Notes: generated from the letters alone by a model not told the origin. A DNA stretch of 64,000 nt from an uncultured Bacteroidota bacterium (GCA_903824665.1 CAIJXT010000025.1:124001-188000), one strand, 5' to 3'. Positions 59,101-64,000 are shown, numbered from the stretch's first letter. Translations and numbers: made by a program.

Positions 59101-61962
59101 ATGAATGGTGGCACGTGGAGCTCCACCAATATGGCAGCAGCAACCGTTTCTGCATCCGGATTGGTGACAGGGGTAAGCGCCGGAGGTACCATTGTGTCCT
59201 ATACAGTCACCAACCTGTGCGGCAGCCTTGCAGCTACAACAAATGTTACTGTTGCACCACTACCCGCGACCCCTGATCCGATTACTGGTACAGCCCAGGT
59301 TTGTGTTGGTAATAATGTGTTGTTGTCTACTGGCTCGACAGGAGGTGTTTGGTCATCATCAAATAATACTAAGGCTACTGTGAATGCCAGCGGCAGTGTC
59401 ACCGGTATCTCAGCAGCAGTAGTAACGATCAGTTACACTATTAGTAACAGTTGCGGAAATGCTTATGCAACCAGATCACTTACTGTTAGCCCTATCCCGG
59501 CAACCATTAGTGGTAATCTCAATATTTGCCCTGGCGCCCTGACAACACTTACAAACAGTCCGGGTGGTGGAATATGGAGCAGCCCAAGTAGCACTGTTTC
59601 GGTAAATCCAACCAATGGAAAGGTAACCGGAGTAAGCCCGGGAAACGCTCTGATCAGCTACACCCTACCTGCCGGTTGCGTAGCTACCACAACTGTTGTG
59701 GTTTCACCACCCCCATCAGCAATCGGTGGCACCGCCTCAGTTTGCCCGGGGGCTACTACCCTCCTGACAAATAGCGAACCTGGCGGGTCATGGTCGAGCA
59801 GCAGCCCGGCAAAAGCAACAATAGATGCAGCAACAGGGGTTGTTACAGGAGTAAGCCAGGGCATTTCTAATATCACCTATACCCTCTCGGCAGGTTGTGT
59901 TTCCACAACTCAGCTCACAGTAAACGCGGCTCCTGCTGCAATTACCGGCGCCCTTACACTGTGTCCGGGCAATGCTACAGACCTCAACTCCGGCACCACA
60001 GGCGGTGTATGGACGAGCAGCAATACCGCTATTGCTACCGTGCATCCTGTATCTGGTATTGTGTCCAGTGTGGCAGGCGTAGGTACATCAAACATCACCT
60101 ATACGGTAGGGACATTGTGCCCAAGAATTGTGCAGGTCACCGTTGCTGTGCCTAGTCCCAATACGGGTGTAGCATCTGTTTGCCTTGGGCAACCGATTTC
60201 CGTAGCCGTACTGAGCAATGCAACACCAGGAGGAACATGGATCAGCAGTAATACCGATAGGGTGCTCATCAGCTCGTCTACAGGATTGCTGAAAGGATTA
60301 ACGCTAGGCACTGTTATTATCACTTACCAGCTGGATCCCGGATGTTTCAGTACTACAGAACTCACCGTAAATCCGGCAGTACCATCAATAGCCGGTAACA
60401 CGAGTGTGTGCCCGGGAACAACTACAATTCTCACCAATCCGCAATCAGGTGGTATATGGTCGACTGCTCACAATGATATTGCGACTGGTAGTACAGGCGG
60501 AATCATCAGCGGTATCAGTGAAGGCACTACAACAGTTAGCTACATTGTAAGTGCCGGATGTTACAAAACAACCAGCTTCCAGGTATATGGTTCTATTTCT
60601 CCCATTACAGGTTTGGACATTGTCTGTCAGGGATCTGAAACGCAACTAACCAGCGGTGCAGCAGGTGGTACATGGACCAGCGGTAATACTTCTGTATCAG
60701 TTGGGCTTACAACCGGTATCGTCACCGGCGTGAGCATGGGTACTGCCAGAATAACCTACAAATTAGGATCATCCGGTTGTTTTGTGACTCGCGATGTAAC
60801 GGTAAATCCGGCTGTTGCGACGATCACGGGTACTGCTAACATTTGTCCTGGTTTCACTGTCACCCTAGGGAACAGTGATCCCGGGGGCACATGGAGCAGC
60901 AGTAACACAGCACGCGCAACCGTTGATGTAAATACTGGTCTGGTAACGGGTATTTCTTCCGGCAGCAGCGTTATTACTTACATGGTAACCCCATCGTGCT
61001 ATAAAACCACAATTCAAAATGTAAAGCTGGCCCCCAATCCAATCATCGGCTCTTCCGTGGTTTGTCAGGCAGCAACAACTGGACTTTCCACATCGCCAGC
61101 AGGCGGTACCTGGAGCAGCAGCAATAGTACAGCTGCAACTGTTGGTACCTCAGGAACGGTATCGGGCATTGCACCAGGAAATACTACTATTCAGTACCTG
61201 CTTAGTAGCGGTTGTCTGGTTACCAGAGAAATCACGGTAAATGCGATTCCGGATGTAATAATAGGATCGCTTGCAGTTTGTGCCGGCAGCGAAAATTCAC
61301 TCTCCGTTTCACCCTCCGGCGGTGTCTGGACCAGCAGCAACGTTTCTAAAGCCAGTATCGACGCTGGCAGTGGAGTCCTTACCGGTATTGCCCAGGGTAC
61401 TGCCAATATCACTTATATGCTGAGCACTGGTTGTTTCAGAAAAGTGACGGCAATTGTAAATCCACAACCAGGAGTTATAGCAGGTTCATCGACAGTTGCG
61501 CAGGGTGCTTTTGTAAATTTCACTAGCAGCCCGGCAGGTGGCTCATGGAGCAGCCTTGCATCCACAACAGCATCGGTAAATGCCACTACGGGCAGAGTAA
61601 CTGGGGTAAGTACAGGTTTGACAACTATTACCTACCAGCTCAGCACCGGTTGTTACAGAACCCGTGATATTACAGTTACTGGCGCAAGGGGTACAATTGA
61701 AAATCCGGAATCCGAAACAGGTTATGGTAGTTTCTTCCAGTTATCCCCCAACCCTACTTCCGGCACTTTGGCGCTGTCTTCATCGGTTTCCGGAGTATTC
61801 AGTGTGCACACTATAGATGGCAAATTGGTTGTTTCACAAATGATCGATCAGCAGGCAACCACCATTTTGCTTCCGGCCGATCTGGCACCGGGAACATATA
61901 TGTGTCGTTTCTTAGGTAGTGACGGCAAATCAATTGCCCAACGGTTGGTAGTAGAAAAATAG
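41188..61962 (+). CDS. Giant multi-domain T9SS-secreted surface protein
   Basis: One uninterrupted frame of about 6924 codons. ATG 41188 gives the signal peptide MKKTTFLFACIFVLAMAAKA-QQ; an in-frame ATG at 41158 is less likely. In order: nine units of one IPT/TIG domain plus seven FG-GAP/VCBS blades (41254-54062), an Ig-like domain, a PA domain (54331-54765), two Ig-like domains, fifteen 76-residue Ig-like tandem repeats (55138-58557), fourteen more Ig-like domains (58558-61683) and a Por-type T9SS sorting domain (61744-61959). The mass would be near 700 kDa. It is expected to be exported by Sec, carried across the outer membrane by T9SS and fixed to the surface, probably as an adhesin or gliding-related protein; that role is inferred from architecture and from the adjacent PorP/SprF-like gene. 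Confidence 0.95.
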   Translation: MKKTTFLFACIFVLAMAAKAQQPTIGSVSPLLGYPGSTVNITGTNFNSSPANNIVYFGATRATVITASATSLTATVPSGATYMPVSVNNTASSLAGFSQYPFMPTYNNSAYAAGVVNLNSKVDFTSGTGATVAAISDIDGDGKPDMAVVNRSSATVSVYFNTSTSGTISSGSFAAKVDFATGTQPVDVALSDIDGDGKPDMVVANFTDATISVFRNTSTTGSITTGSFATKVDLTTGANPSGVAIGDLDADGKADIVVANFTSNTVSVLRNIGTSGSIVTGSFATRVDFASGTGPLKVAIGDIDGDGKPDLATANWSSNDASVFRNTSTAGSITTASFAAKVDFEAGATPACVAIGDFDGDGKPDMAVANYNSANVSVLRNTSTSGAITTGSFATKVDFAAGVQPTGVAIGDFDGNGKPDMAVSNQTSATVSVFLNTSSIGSIVAGSFAAKVDFATGTQAQFVTIGDLDGDGKPDLVVPNFGSGSVSVFRNNPLLLPPSVTNVAPAFGNPGATVTITGTNFNTTPANNIVYFGATRATVTAATTISLTATVPTGATYMPVSLNNTASALTGYSQYAFLPTFDNSALGGNINFLPKVTYSTGGHPLGIVIHDIDGDGKPDLVSTNYTSNTLYIYRNISSSGSLTSSSFASPVSFETGTGPAEVAVGDLDGDGKPDIAVANVSSNNVSVFLNTGSSGTITSSSFAAKVDFAVGINPMSITIADVDNDGKADLAVANFSGSSNSISILRNTGSAGTMTATSFAAKVDFATFGQPYDLDFEDLDGDGKLDLAVATANRVSIYRNLAVVGTIGSGSFATRVDFTTGSQASGVTMGDIDGDGKPEVVVANNSSGTVSVFRNISTPGIINTSSLAAKVDLVRIYAHKVKLSDANGDGKADIFVQASIDTFSVFSNISSSGSITLGSFADRLDFSVGSGNSNRIAIGDLDGDFKPDVAITDYTNSAIAVARFGVLLPPSIAAVSPAVANPGTSVTITGNNFDATPANNIVYFGATKATVTAAGATSLTATVPAGATFAPVSVNNTASSLTGYTKSQFAPKYDNSAFIVGSVNFDARLTFAGTSGAYGVALGDIDGDGKTDLVIGNATSAAVSVYRNISSSGSISAGSFAAKVDFTVGTGPDGVALSDVDGDGKLDLVVSNFTSNTVSVLRNTATSGTITSGSFASKVDFGTGTGGESVQVADLDLDGRPEIIVVNYTAGSISVLRNTATSGAVTSGSFAAKVDFTVGTNPEKIAIGDIDGDGKLDLAVSNSGSGNVSVFRNTTTAGVINSSSFAAKVDFATGATPLGVMIGDIDGDGKAELAVSNNGAATLSVFRNTATSGTISAGSFATKVDIATGSSPTCLKMTDIDGDGKADVVLTEGPSVAVYRNIATSGSFSTSSLATKFTFSIGDTPNELGVGDIDGDGKPEIISPNASSNGMSVLRNNPLVAPPAVASVSPNPANPGTSVTITGTNFNNTPANNIVYFGATKATVTAATATSLNVTVPLGATYMPAQLLNTANGLAGFSQYPFLPKYDNSGYIAGVVNFDPKVDFASGTTPIGMAIADLDGDGKSDMVTCNQTSNTISIYRNTSSTGSITTASFATKVDIAAGTGANGVSIGDIDGDGKYDIIVSNATSGTISVFRNTATSGAITSGSFAAKVDFVTGSGPFYIAMKDIDGDGKTDIAVSNNSGSNVSVFRNSATPGTITASSLEARVDFATGGSPSGVELADIDGDGKPDMIVSNFAANSISVFRNTAVTGSITSVSFAAGVTFATGAQPTFVSVGDFDGDGKQDIAVSNYSGTSLSLFRNTASVGTISGSSFAAKVDFATGSLANYVTIGDIDGDGKPDIVGTNYTSASIAIFRNTATSGSITAASFATRVDFATGANPYNIAIGDLDGDGKPEIVTSNSGVNTISVLRNNPLNTPPAVTAVSHNPANPGTSVTITGTNFNTTPANNIVYFGAIKATVTAAGSTSLTASVPVGATFAPISVLNTGLSITGYSQYPFMPVYDNSNYINHVPNFDAKVDFTSGATPFGVAIGDFDGDGKSDIVTANYNSNTVSVYRNTSTTGAMTVSSFATKVDFATSSAPYAVAIADVNGDGKPDIIASNASAGSVSVLQNTASSGAINTSSFAAKVDFTTGASPYSIAMVDIDGDGKPEIVTANYTANSVSVLRNTCGATVSSTSFAAKVDFVAGALPISIAAADFDGDNKPDLAVANYNSNSVSVFRNTAVVGMINSSSLATKVDFTTGTNPFALAVGDLDGDGKQDIAVSNYGLYTLSLIRNTATSGTIASGSFATKVDFTTSAGPDGLAIADMNGDGKVDIVVSNLSAGSVSVFRNTTTSGAFTSGSLAPRSDFATASTPEYVALGDLDGDSKPDIVVSNNASNSLSVIRNSPLVLPPTVTSVSPNPANPGTSVTIEGTNFNTTPANNIVYFGATKATVTAATATSMNVTVPVGATHMPVSVNNTATSLTAFAQSQFLPKWDNSGYFSDAIRMSAKVDFATGTNPYTVGVADLNGDGKPDLVVANGVSHTISIFNNTSSIASISASSLATKVDFPTGSQPIDVAIGDIDGDGKPDIAVANFSSNTISVYRNTTITGTITSGSFTPRIDYVSSSSPRCIAITDIDKDGRPDLVVANYDANSISIFRNVASVGDFTASTFATRVDIATGTNPIAMAISDFDGDGKPDVATGNYGSLNLSVLRNLSSPGIVNTSSFAAKVDFASASNPYCMTIADFDYDGKTDIAIGYKFTDNVGIYRNTSSSGVINTGSFAAQVAFAVGTHPYDIEAGDINGDGKADLIAVNETSNTISVLRNTATSGTISSASLAAKVDYAVGSSPFAAGIGDIDGDTKPEIIVANSGASSISILRNDPLLSAPIITSVSPNPANPGTSVTITGTNFNTTPANNIVYFGATRATVTAATATSLTATVPVGATHMPVSVSNVASGLSGYSLFPFLPTYDNSQYFGGTVNFSAKVDIASANNPEGFASGDIDGDGKPDLVVASSSANTVSVYRNISTAGTLTAGSFAAKVEFAAGGTPNRVAVADLDGDGKLDIVVANSTGSNISVLRNTATSGTINSASLATNVNFAAGGVPNGIAVADIDGDGKPEIIVVNNFWSNISVLRNTTVSGALTTGSFATKVDFAAGSGAINLSVSDLDGDSRPDIVVVNTGANSVGVFRNTATSGTIDAASLASMVSFTTGTFPSDVVTDDFDGDGKIDIACANRNSNTLSVFRNTATSGSITASSFATKVDFPTGSNPVCISAADVDGNGKPDIITLNTSSNTVSVLRNIAASGSISTSSFASKVDFLTRTTPRVASVCDYDGDGKPDIGLSYNGGAFISVLRNNPLLFPPTVTSVSPSIANPGTSVTISGTNFNTTPANNIVYFGATKATVSAASTTSLTATVPVGATHLKVSVNNNALNLAGYSNYQFLPTYDNSNYIAGILNFSGKVDFTTGTNPFSVALGDLDGDGKADMVVTNAFHHTISVYHNISTSGSIASTSFASAVNFSTGNSPNKVVIADVDGDGKPDVSVANGGSHNVSVFQNTATPGSITTGSLAAKVDFPTFTNPNYLAVADVDGDGKPDLLTSCNADIASVLRNTCDAGSITPSSFASRVDFATGTTPYGVAAADIDGDGKPEMITVNYNAHTVSVFRNTCTAGSVTTASFAAKVDFTTGATTYPLGICIGDIDGDGKQDVAVTTNNVNKVAVFRNTATSGSITSGSLAAKVDFTTGSLPRGIAMGDIDGDGKVDMVVANSNDNTVSVFRNTGSSGSITSGSFTAKVDYATGLYPYHLDLADLDGDHKPEIVVPNYSSNTVSVIRNSPPIAPPTVTNVSPNPSNPGTTVTITGTNFNTTPANNIVYFGATKATVTAAGSNTLTATVPVGVTYEPVTVTNSASALTGFYSGGFIQSFDTTNYPTTVIGMAPKVDLGAGTNSPDVMIADIDGDGKADIVTANENTDNISVYRNISASGSLSSGSFATRVDFTAGNDPEAIVVADFDGDGKPDIAAANYLSNTISIFRNTSTPGTINSGSLAAKVDFNSLSSPIRIAVGDVDGDGKPEIAVANAGNNRVSVFRNISTTGSITSGSFAAKVDYITGTQPFGVALNDLDGDGKTDMVCANSGGASVSVYRNTSIPGTVNSGSFAAPVAFTVGTTPKNVITGDIDADGKPEIITANGGTNNVSILKNTSTSGTITTGSFAAKVDYATGTNPHGIVIGDVNGDGRPDLAIANKNTNSASILRNTGVAGVIGAGTFAGQVTFTAGTGPEGAAIGDLDGDHKPDLVIANYGAAAFSLSVFRNSQLSANTGTATVCAGSNTTLSNAMGGGTWTSSNSFVATVGSATGVVTGLSSGTTSISYTVAGASVTTVITVNPIPTPGIQTGSAQVNVGANVTLTDVHLSVTAPGSLAGDLAFAATNYNDGTFAAWGAIPAVFSNVPVKKAPSGDLVGCTTISPGYFTGNVAFINRGTCEFSYKALQAQNAGATACIIINNAPGLTDMGIGTFGAGITIPVYMITKADGEKLAARIDAGDTILMSMTFGGGSGIWNSLNTSIASVSSVGVVTGLDTGNATIHYSVTNGCGTLSSATNMQVTSPAAITGASTICSGNSISLTGTPAGGSWSSANSGTASVDGSGIVTGVLAGTTTITYTVSGSSATQSVTVLALPPVSAGSNVALCTGSSTGLTASGANTYTWSPSTGLSATVGASVTASPTSTTTYTVNGTNASGCSNTATVTVSVNSLPPVSAGSNVAICTGSSTGLTASGANTYTWSPATGLSATVGASVTASPTSTTTYTVNGTDASGCSNTATVTVSVNSLPPVSAGSNVAICTGASTSLTASGATTYTWSPATGLSATVGESVTASPTSTTTYTVNGTNASGCSNFATVIVSVNSLPPVSAGSNVAICTGSSAGLTASGANTYTWSPATGLSATIGASVTASPTSTTTYTVNGTDASGCSNTATVTVSVNSLPPVSAGSNVAICNGSNTGLTASGANTYTWSPATGLSATVGASVTASPTSTTTYTVNGTNASGCSNTATVTVSVNSLPPVSAGSNVAICTGASTGLTASGATTYSWSPATGLSATVGASVTATPTSTTTYTVNGTNASGCSNTATVTVSVNSLPPVSAGSNVAICIGSNTGLTASGANTYIWSPATGLSATAGASVTASPTSTTTYTVNGTNGSGCSNTATVTVSVNSLPPVSAGSDVAICTGSSTGLTASGANTYTWLPATGLSATVGASVTATPTSTTTYTVNGTNASGCSNTATVTVSVNSLPPVSAGSNVAICTGSSTGLTATGANTYTWSPATGLSATVGASVTATPTSTTTYTVNGTNASGCSNTATVTVSVNSLPPVSAGSNVAICTGSSTGLTASGANTYAWLPATGLSATVGASVTATPTSTTTYTVNGTNASGCSNSATVTVSVNSLPPVSAGSNVAICTGSSTSLTASGATTYTWSPATGLSATVGANVTATPTATTTYTVNGTNVSGCSNSATVTVSVNSLPPVSAGSNVAICIGSSTGLTASGANTYTWSPATGLSATLGASVTATPTGTTTYTVNGTNGSGCSNTATVTVSVNSLPPVSAGSNVAICTGSSTGLTATGANNYTWSPATGLSATVGASVTASPTSTTTYTVNGTNASGCSNTATVTVSVNSLPPVSAGSNVAICTGSSTGLTATGANTHTWSPSIGLSATVGASITATPTSTTTYTVIGTNAGGCSNTATVTVSVNSLPPVNAGSNVAICAGGSTGLTASGANTYTWSPSIGLSATVGASVTATPTSTTTYTVNGTNASGCSNTASVTVSVTPLPDPGTIIGSSTLCPGTTMTLTSSGFSGGIWSSTNLAVATVSASGSVSALANGITTISYTVSNGCGTFAATKSVSVNPTAVPGTITGTAAICVGTNTSFSASGTGGGVWSSTNSAVATVSGAGVVTGIVPGTSVISYTVTNGCGAVAAAQMVTVNQLANPGVISGSTSVCQASSTQLATNGMNGGTWSSTNMAAATVSASGLVTGVSAGGTIVSYTVTNLCGSLAATTNVTVAPLPATPDPITGTAQVCVGNNVLLSTGSTGGVWSSSNNTKATVNASGSVTGISAAVVTISYTISNSCGNAYATRSLTVSPIPATISGNLNICPGALTTLTNSPGGGIWSSPSSTVSVNPTNGKVTGVSPGNALISYTLPAGCVATTTVVVSPPPSAIGGTASVCPGATTLLTNSEPGGSWSSSSPAKATIDAATGVVTGVSQGISNITYTLSAGCVSTTQLTVNAAPAAITGALTLCPGNATDLNSGTTGGVWTSSNTAIATVHPVSGIVSSVAGVGTSNITYTVGTLCPRIVQVTVAVPSPNTGVASVCLGQPISVAVLSNATPGGTWISSNTDRVLISSSTGLLKGLTLGTVIITYQLDPGCFSTTELTVNPAVPSIAGNTSVCPGTTTILTNPQSGGIWSTAHNDIATGSTGGIISGISEGTTTVSYIVSAGCYKTTSFQVYGSISPITGLDIVCQGSETQLTSGAAGGTWTSGNTSVSVGLTTGIVTGVSMGTARITYKLGSSGCFVTRDVTVNPAVATITGTANICPGFTVTLGNSDPGGTWSSSNTARATVDVNTGLVTGISSGSSVITYMVTPSCYKTTIQNVKLAPNPIIGSSVVCQAATTGLSTSPAGGTWSSSNSTAATVGTSGTVSGIAPGNTTIQYLLSSGCLVTREITVNAIPDVIIGSLAVCAGSENSLSVSPSGGVWTSSNVSKASIDAGSGVLTGIAQGTANITYMLSTGCFRKVTAIVNPQPGVIAGSSTVAQGAFVNFTSSPAGGSWSSLASTTASVNATTGRVTGVSTGLTTITYQLSTGCYRTRDITVTGARGTIENPESETGYGSFFQLSPNPTSGTLALSSSVSGVFSVHTIDGKLVVSQMIDQQATTILLPADLAPGTYMCRFLGSDGKSIAQRLVVEK
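41254..54062 (+). repeat. Nine tandem IPT + seven-bladed propeller modules (about 1.42 kb each)
   Basis: Module starts, taken at the Pro before each IPT domain, are 41254, 42679, 44095, 45514, 46939, 48361, 49786, 51211 and 52639, so the period is 1416-1428 bp. Each IPT carries the pattern NPGTSVTITGTNFNTTPANN followed by IVYFGA. Each is followed by exactly seven blades of about 48-52 residues with KVDFATG-x4-VAIGDIDGDGKPDIVV-type cores, where DxDxDG is a calcium-binding loop. Seven blades per module fits a closed integrin-alpha-like beta-propeller. In total 63 blades can be counted. Confidence 0.93.
54331..54765 (+). other. Protease-associated (PA) domain within the giant protein
   Basis: The segment contains the PA-domain sequence features: GCTTISPGYFTGNVAFINRG, CEFSYKALQAQNAGA and a hydrophobic ACIIINN strand, then IPVYMITKADGEKL. 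PA domains bind ligands or peptides and commonly occur in surface proteases; here no protease domain is fused. Cys residues at GC and RGTC may form a disulfide. Confidence 0.8.
55138..58557 (+). repeat. Fifteen tandem 228-bp (76-residue) repeats
   Basis: Each unit reads LPPVSAGSNVAICTGSSTGL, TASGANTYTWSPATGLSATV, GASVTASPTSTTTYTVNGTN, ASGCSNTATVTVSVNS with few substitutions. All fifteen are exactly 76 residues with no insertions or deletions, filling 3420 bp. The fold is Ig-like of the PKD-related type common in T9SS cargo. Each unit has two Cys (AIC and GCS), which could pair. Units 8 and 10 share the rare WLPATGLS variant and units 3, 6 and 11 share GATTY, pointing to exchange between non-adjacent units. 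Confidence 0.97.
58558..61683 (+). repeat. Fourteen Ig-like (BIG2-type) domains, diverged
   Basis: Units of 71-78 residues follow the pattern (I/V)-x-G-x4-CPG-x8-(S/G)-GG-x-WSSSN-x3-ATV-x4-G-x-VTG(V/I)-x2-G-x3-ITY-x4-GC-x9-V. The early Cys and the GC Cys recur in nearly all units and suggest one disulfide per domain; the last unit has lost the first Cys (TVAQG). These are much more diverged than the preceding 76-residue block. Confidence 0.9.
61744..61959 (+). other. Type IX secretion C-terminal sorting domain (Por/type A)
   Basis: LSPNPTSGTLALSS opens the domain, followed by VHTIDGKLV, a LAPGTYMCRF strand and the terminal IAQRLVVEK. This is the usual pattern of the type A (Por secretion tail) domain, which T9SS removes while attaching cargo to a surface glycolipid. 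Confidence 0.93.
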
Positions 61963-62013
61963 CAACTGATTTGGTAAAAAAAAAGACTGGCAGGCAATTT
62001 GAAAAATGATAGC

Positions 62014-62053
62014 AAAACCACCGCCGCTGCAAATGAGCAGCAACGGTGGTTTT
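62014..62053 (+). terminator. Rho-independent terminator after the giant gene
   Basis: AAAACCACCG (62014-62023) pairs with CGGTGGTTTT (62044-62053), and an inner GCTGC/GCAGC stem closes a 6-base loop AAATGA; only CC/AA is mispaired between them. The T-rich end (TTTTGTTTTAG) follows. It lies 51 bp past the stop codon. Confidence 0.85.
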
Positions 62054-62057
62054 GTTT

Positions 62058-62520
62058 TAGCGCCTAAAACTGAAGAAAACTAAGCTCTATACTATTACAA
62101 CGATATTTTCATTTTGTGGACTTGAGGACTTCAGTTTGTATGGCAAAATTGTTTTTTACCTGTTCTTTACTGTTCTATTACCATATTATTACGCATAATT
62201 TATAAATGGCGGCAAGTGTGTTTTGCAGCAAATCATTGATTGGTTCCAGTGCTTTGCCTTTTAGAATGAATTGATAGGAAAGAGCCTTTCGGCTACCAGC
62301 GAACGCACCAAACACAAAATAGCTTATAATTCTATTCATCATTCTCTACAACGAGAAGTTCATGTTTTTTTAAGAGTCCGAAAGTGCCCCATAAAATAAA
62401 TGAGAATTTATGCGCAGAGCAACTGACTTGAAACAATTTGCTCATATACAAATCGCATTACTATTAATTATTCAGGGTTGATGCTTCTTCTTTCGGGATA
62501 AAGTTCGCATTATTGTAACA
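62058..62520. other. Gene-free spacer before the porin gene
   Basis: 463 bp, AT-rich, with no ORF carrying a recognisable domain and no repeat that I can match elsewhere in the window. It presumably holds the porin promoter. Confidence 0.45.
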
Positions 62521-63618
62521 ATGAAAAAGCAACTTATTGCATTGTCGTTGTTTATTATCGGTGCGGTACCTTCATATTGTCAGGATACGGTCGCCGCTGA
62601 CAAACCAAAATCGCTCACTTTTTCAGGTTTTTTGGAGGCATACTACTGTTACGATTTCGGTGAACCGGCAAACAACACCCGACCGGATTTCGTTTTTGCG
62701 CATAACCGGCACAATGAAGTCAACATTAATCTTGCCTACCTGAAAAGCAGTTATCAAAAAGAAAGGGTTCGGGCAAACATTGCCATCGCTGCCGGCACCT
62801 ATATGAATGCCACCTATGCAGCCGAACAAGGTGTACTGAAGATGCTCTATGAGGCAACTGCAGGTGTGAAAATCGCTCGAAATAAAGACCTTTATATTGA
62901 TGCAGGTATTATGCCTTCGCATCTTGGATTTGAAAGTGCCTACTCTCCGGATTGCCAGACACTCACACGCAGTATCATTGCCGATAATTCACCTTACTAC
63001 GAAAGTGGTGCAAAACTCAACTACCGGACTGATAACGACAAGTGGTTTCTGGCTGTGATGGTACTCAACGGTTGGCAGCGCATTCAGCGGGTCTACGGCA
63101 ATTCTGCGCTCAGCGGTGGTACCCAGATCACCTACAAACCATCGTCTGGAATAGTGCTCAACTACAGCACTTTTGCCGGCAATGACAAGCCAGACAGCAA
63201 CAGACAGACCAGAGTTTTTCACAACATTTATGGCACATTTGCGCTTTCAAAAAAAATCGGGATAATAGCAGGCATTGATTATGGCTTGGAGCAAAAACGC
63301 CCTGGCAGCCGCTACTGGAATAACTGGATGGGGGCCGCAGTCATTGTGAGGTACCAGGCAGGTGCAAAAACAGCCATTGCAGTAAGGGGCGAATATTACA
63401 GCGACGAACACGGGGTTATTATCACTTCAGGAACACCAAATGGATTTAATGCAACCGGATTTTCGGCAAATTTTGATTTCTATCTTTTGAAAAATGTTAT
63501 CTGGCGAATAGAAGTAAAAACGTTGAAGAGCACCGATCGCATATTTACAGACAATACCGGAGCCGCTACAACTGCCAACCTTCTTGCCAGCACAGCACTG
63601 GCTATAACATTGAAATAA
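62521..63618 (+). CDS. Outer-membrane porin (BBP2/OmpL-like)
   Basis: The 365-residue product has a signal peptide (MKKQLIALSLFIIGAVPSYC-QD). The mature N-terminus LTFSGFLEAYYCYDFGEP (31-48) and HNEVNINLAYLKSSYQKERV (65-84) are the signature of the putative beta-barrel porin-2 family. A run of alternating strands continues to the end. It would form a passive channel in the outer membrane; the substrate is unknown. Confidence 0.85.
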   Translation: MKKQLIALSLFIIGAVPSYCQDTVAADKPKSLTFSGFLEAYYCYDFGEPANNTRPDFVFAHNRHNEVNINLAYLKSSYQKERVRANIAIAAGTYMNATYAAEQGVLKMLYEATAGVKIARNKDLYIDAGIMPSHLGFESAYSPDCQTLTRSIIADNSPYYESGAKLNYRTDNDKWFLAVMVLNGWQRIQRVYGNSALSGGTQITYKPSSGIVLNYSTFAGNDKPDSNRQTRVFHNIYGTFALSKKIGIIAGIDYGLEQKRPGSRYWNNWMGAAVIVRYQAGAKTAIAVRGEYYSDEHGVIITSGTPNGFNATGFSANFDFYLLKNVIWRIEVKTLKSTDRIFTDNTGAATTANLLASTALAITLK

Positions 63619-63731
63619 TGCGATCCATTTTTTATCCTTTCACGAAAAGACCTATTTGTTTTACCATAGGGTACGTTTATGGTGAAGCATTCTAACACTT
63701 TGATAACACACCTTACAACTATCTTTAAACC

Positions 63732-64000
63732 ATGTGGGTACGCTTTCGTATTATTATGCTTATCGTTTTTTTTGGTGCATGTGGCCCAAAAGATCCCGAA
63801 CCTATGGGTGCGACGGCGACCGTGTTCCCAAAATCCCAGATCAGCAGCTACATTCGGCGAATATATGAGGACCGAAAAGGCAATATGTGGCTGGGAACTA
63901 CGCAGGACGGTGTGTGCAGGTACGATGGCAATACACTAAAATACCTGTCGAAAAAAGATGGACTGGCGGGAGTGTGCATAAAAGCAATGGTTGAAGACAA
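63732..64000 (+). CDS. Lipoprotein with regulator-propeller repeats, 3' end outside window
   Basis: From ATG 63732 the frame stays open to the window end (about 89 codons). It starts with a lipoprotein signal (IIMLIVFFGAC, lipobox FGAC near residue 17). Residues about 40-75 match a two-component regulator propeller (Reg_prop) blade: IRRIYEDRKGNMWLGTTQDG, VCRYDG, then LKYLSKKDGLAG. Such blades form ligand-sensing propellers in hybrid sensor kinases or in stand-alone lipoproteins; which one applies is outside the window. An overlapping ORF at 63679-63939 in another frame has no such signal. Confidence 0.78.
   Translation, partial: MWVRFRIIMLIVFFGACGPKDPEPMGATATVFPKSQISSYIRRIYEDRKGNMWLGTTQDGVCRYDGNTLKYLSKKDGLAGVCIKAMVED

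Noticed and set aside
63679-63939. Plus-strand ORF of 86 codons at the right edge
   Set aside because: The frame starting at 63732 has a lipobox and a Reg_prop blade and stays open to the window end; the 63679 frame has neither.

Overview
The window looks like a chromosome segment of a Bacteroidota member, most likely a Chitinophagaceae-type gliding or soil bacterium. The grounds are type IX secretion (T9SS) components and cargo (a PorP/SprF-like protein, a Por-type C-terminal sorting domain, GldM C-terminal-like proteins), TAnnTTTG-type promoter boxes, the rsfS-ftsH-LUD / birA block, tRNA without encoded CCA, and a CXXXY-type CcmE. No taxonomic marker gene is present, so this placement is inference.

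Layout. 1-3.2 kb: two tandem Sel1-repeat genes (the first cut by the window edge) and a small charged exported protein. 3.2-14.5 kb: housekeeping genes: LUD protein, FtsH, RsfS, BirA, a short methylmalonyl-CoA mutase large subunit, a glutathione peroxidase-like protein, a metallophosphoesterase, an FMN reductase, an FtsB/DivIC protein and enolase. 14.6-17.9 kb: cytochrome c maturation (CcmE, CcmF) separated by an inverted repeat. 17.9-23.9 kb: an AT-rich accessory island between ccmF and mnmE. It starts with about 1 kb of gene-free, repeat-bearing DNA and a promoter preceded by two operator-like palindromes. Then follow five tightly coupled genes: a HARE-HTH/Nudix/P-loop kinase fusion, a SAM methyltransferase, a SIR2-family protein, a divergent HAM1/RdgB-like protein and a Dam-type adenine methylase. 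A converging HEPN/MNT toxin-antitoxin pair closes it. 24-32 kb: MnmE, D-aminoacyl-tRNA deacylase, two small GldM-C-like paralogues, an MBL hydrolase, a UMF1-type MFS transporter, a thioesterase, lumazine synthase, Ogt, an alpha/beta hydrolase and tRNA-Pro(CGG).

32.2-36.9 kb: short genes (outer-membrane barrels, thymidine kinase, unknowns) separated by a family of dispersed repeats. Some copies resemble the T-arm and acceptor end of the neighbouring tRNA-Pro. 36.9-41 kb: an RluA-type pseudouridine synthase, an exported protein and a PorP/SprF-like protein. 41.2-62.0 kb: one giant gene (about 6924 codons). Its product has a signal peptide, nine units of one IPT/TIG domain plus exactly seven FG-GAP/VCBS blades (63 blades), a PA domain, Ig-like domains, fifteen identical-length 76-residue tandem repeats, fourteen further Ig-like domains and a T9SS C-terminal domain. 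62.5-64 kb: a BBP2-type porin and the start of a lipoprotein with regulator-propeller repeats that runs off the window.

The two strongest leads are the coupled five-gene island operon, which combines DNA methylation, nucleotide-pool enzymes and a SIR2 domain under a possibly dedicated promoter and may be an undescribed conflict or DNA-modification system, and the giant multi-propeller surface protein beside a PorP/SprF-like gene. All functional statements come from motif reading; no database search was possible.
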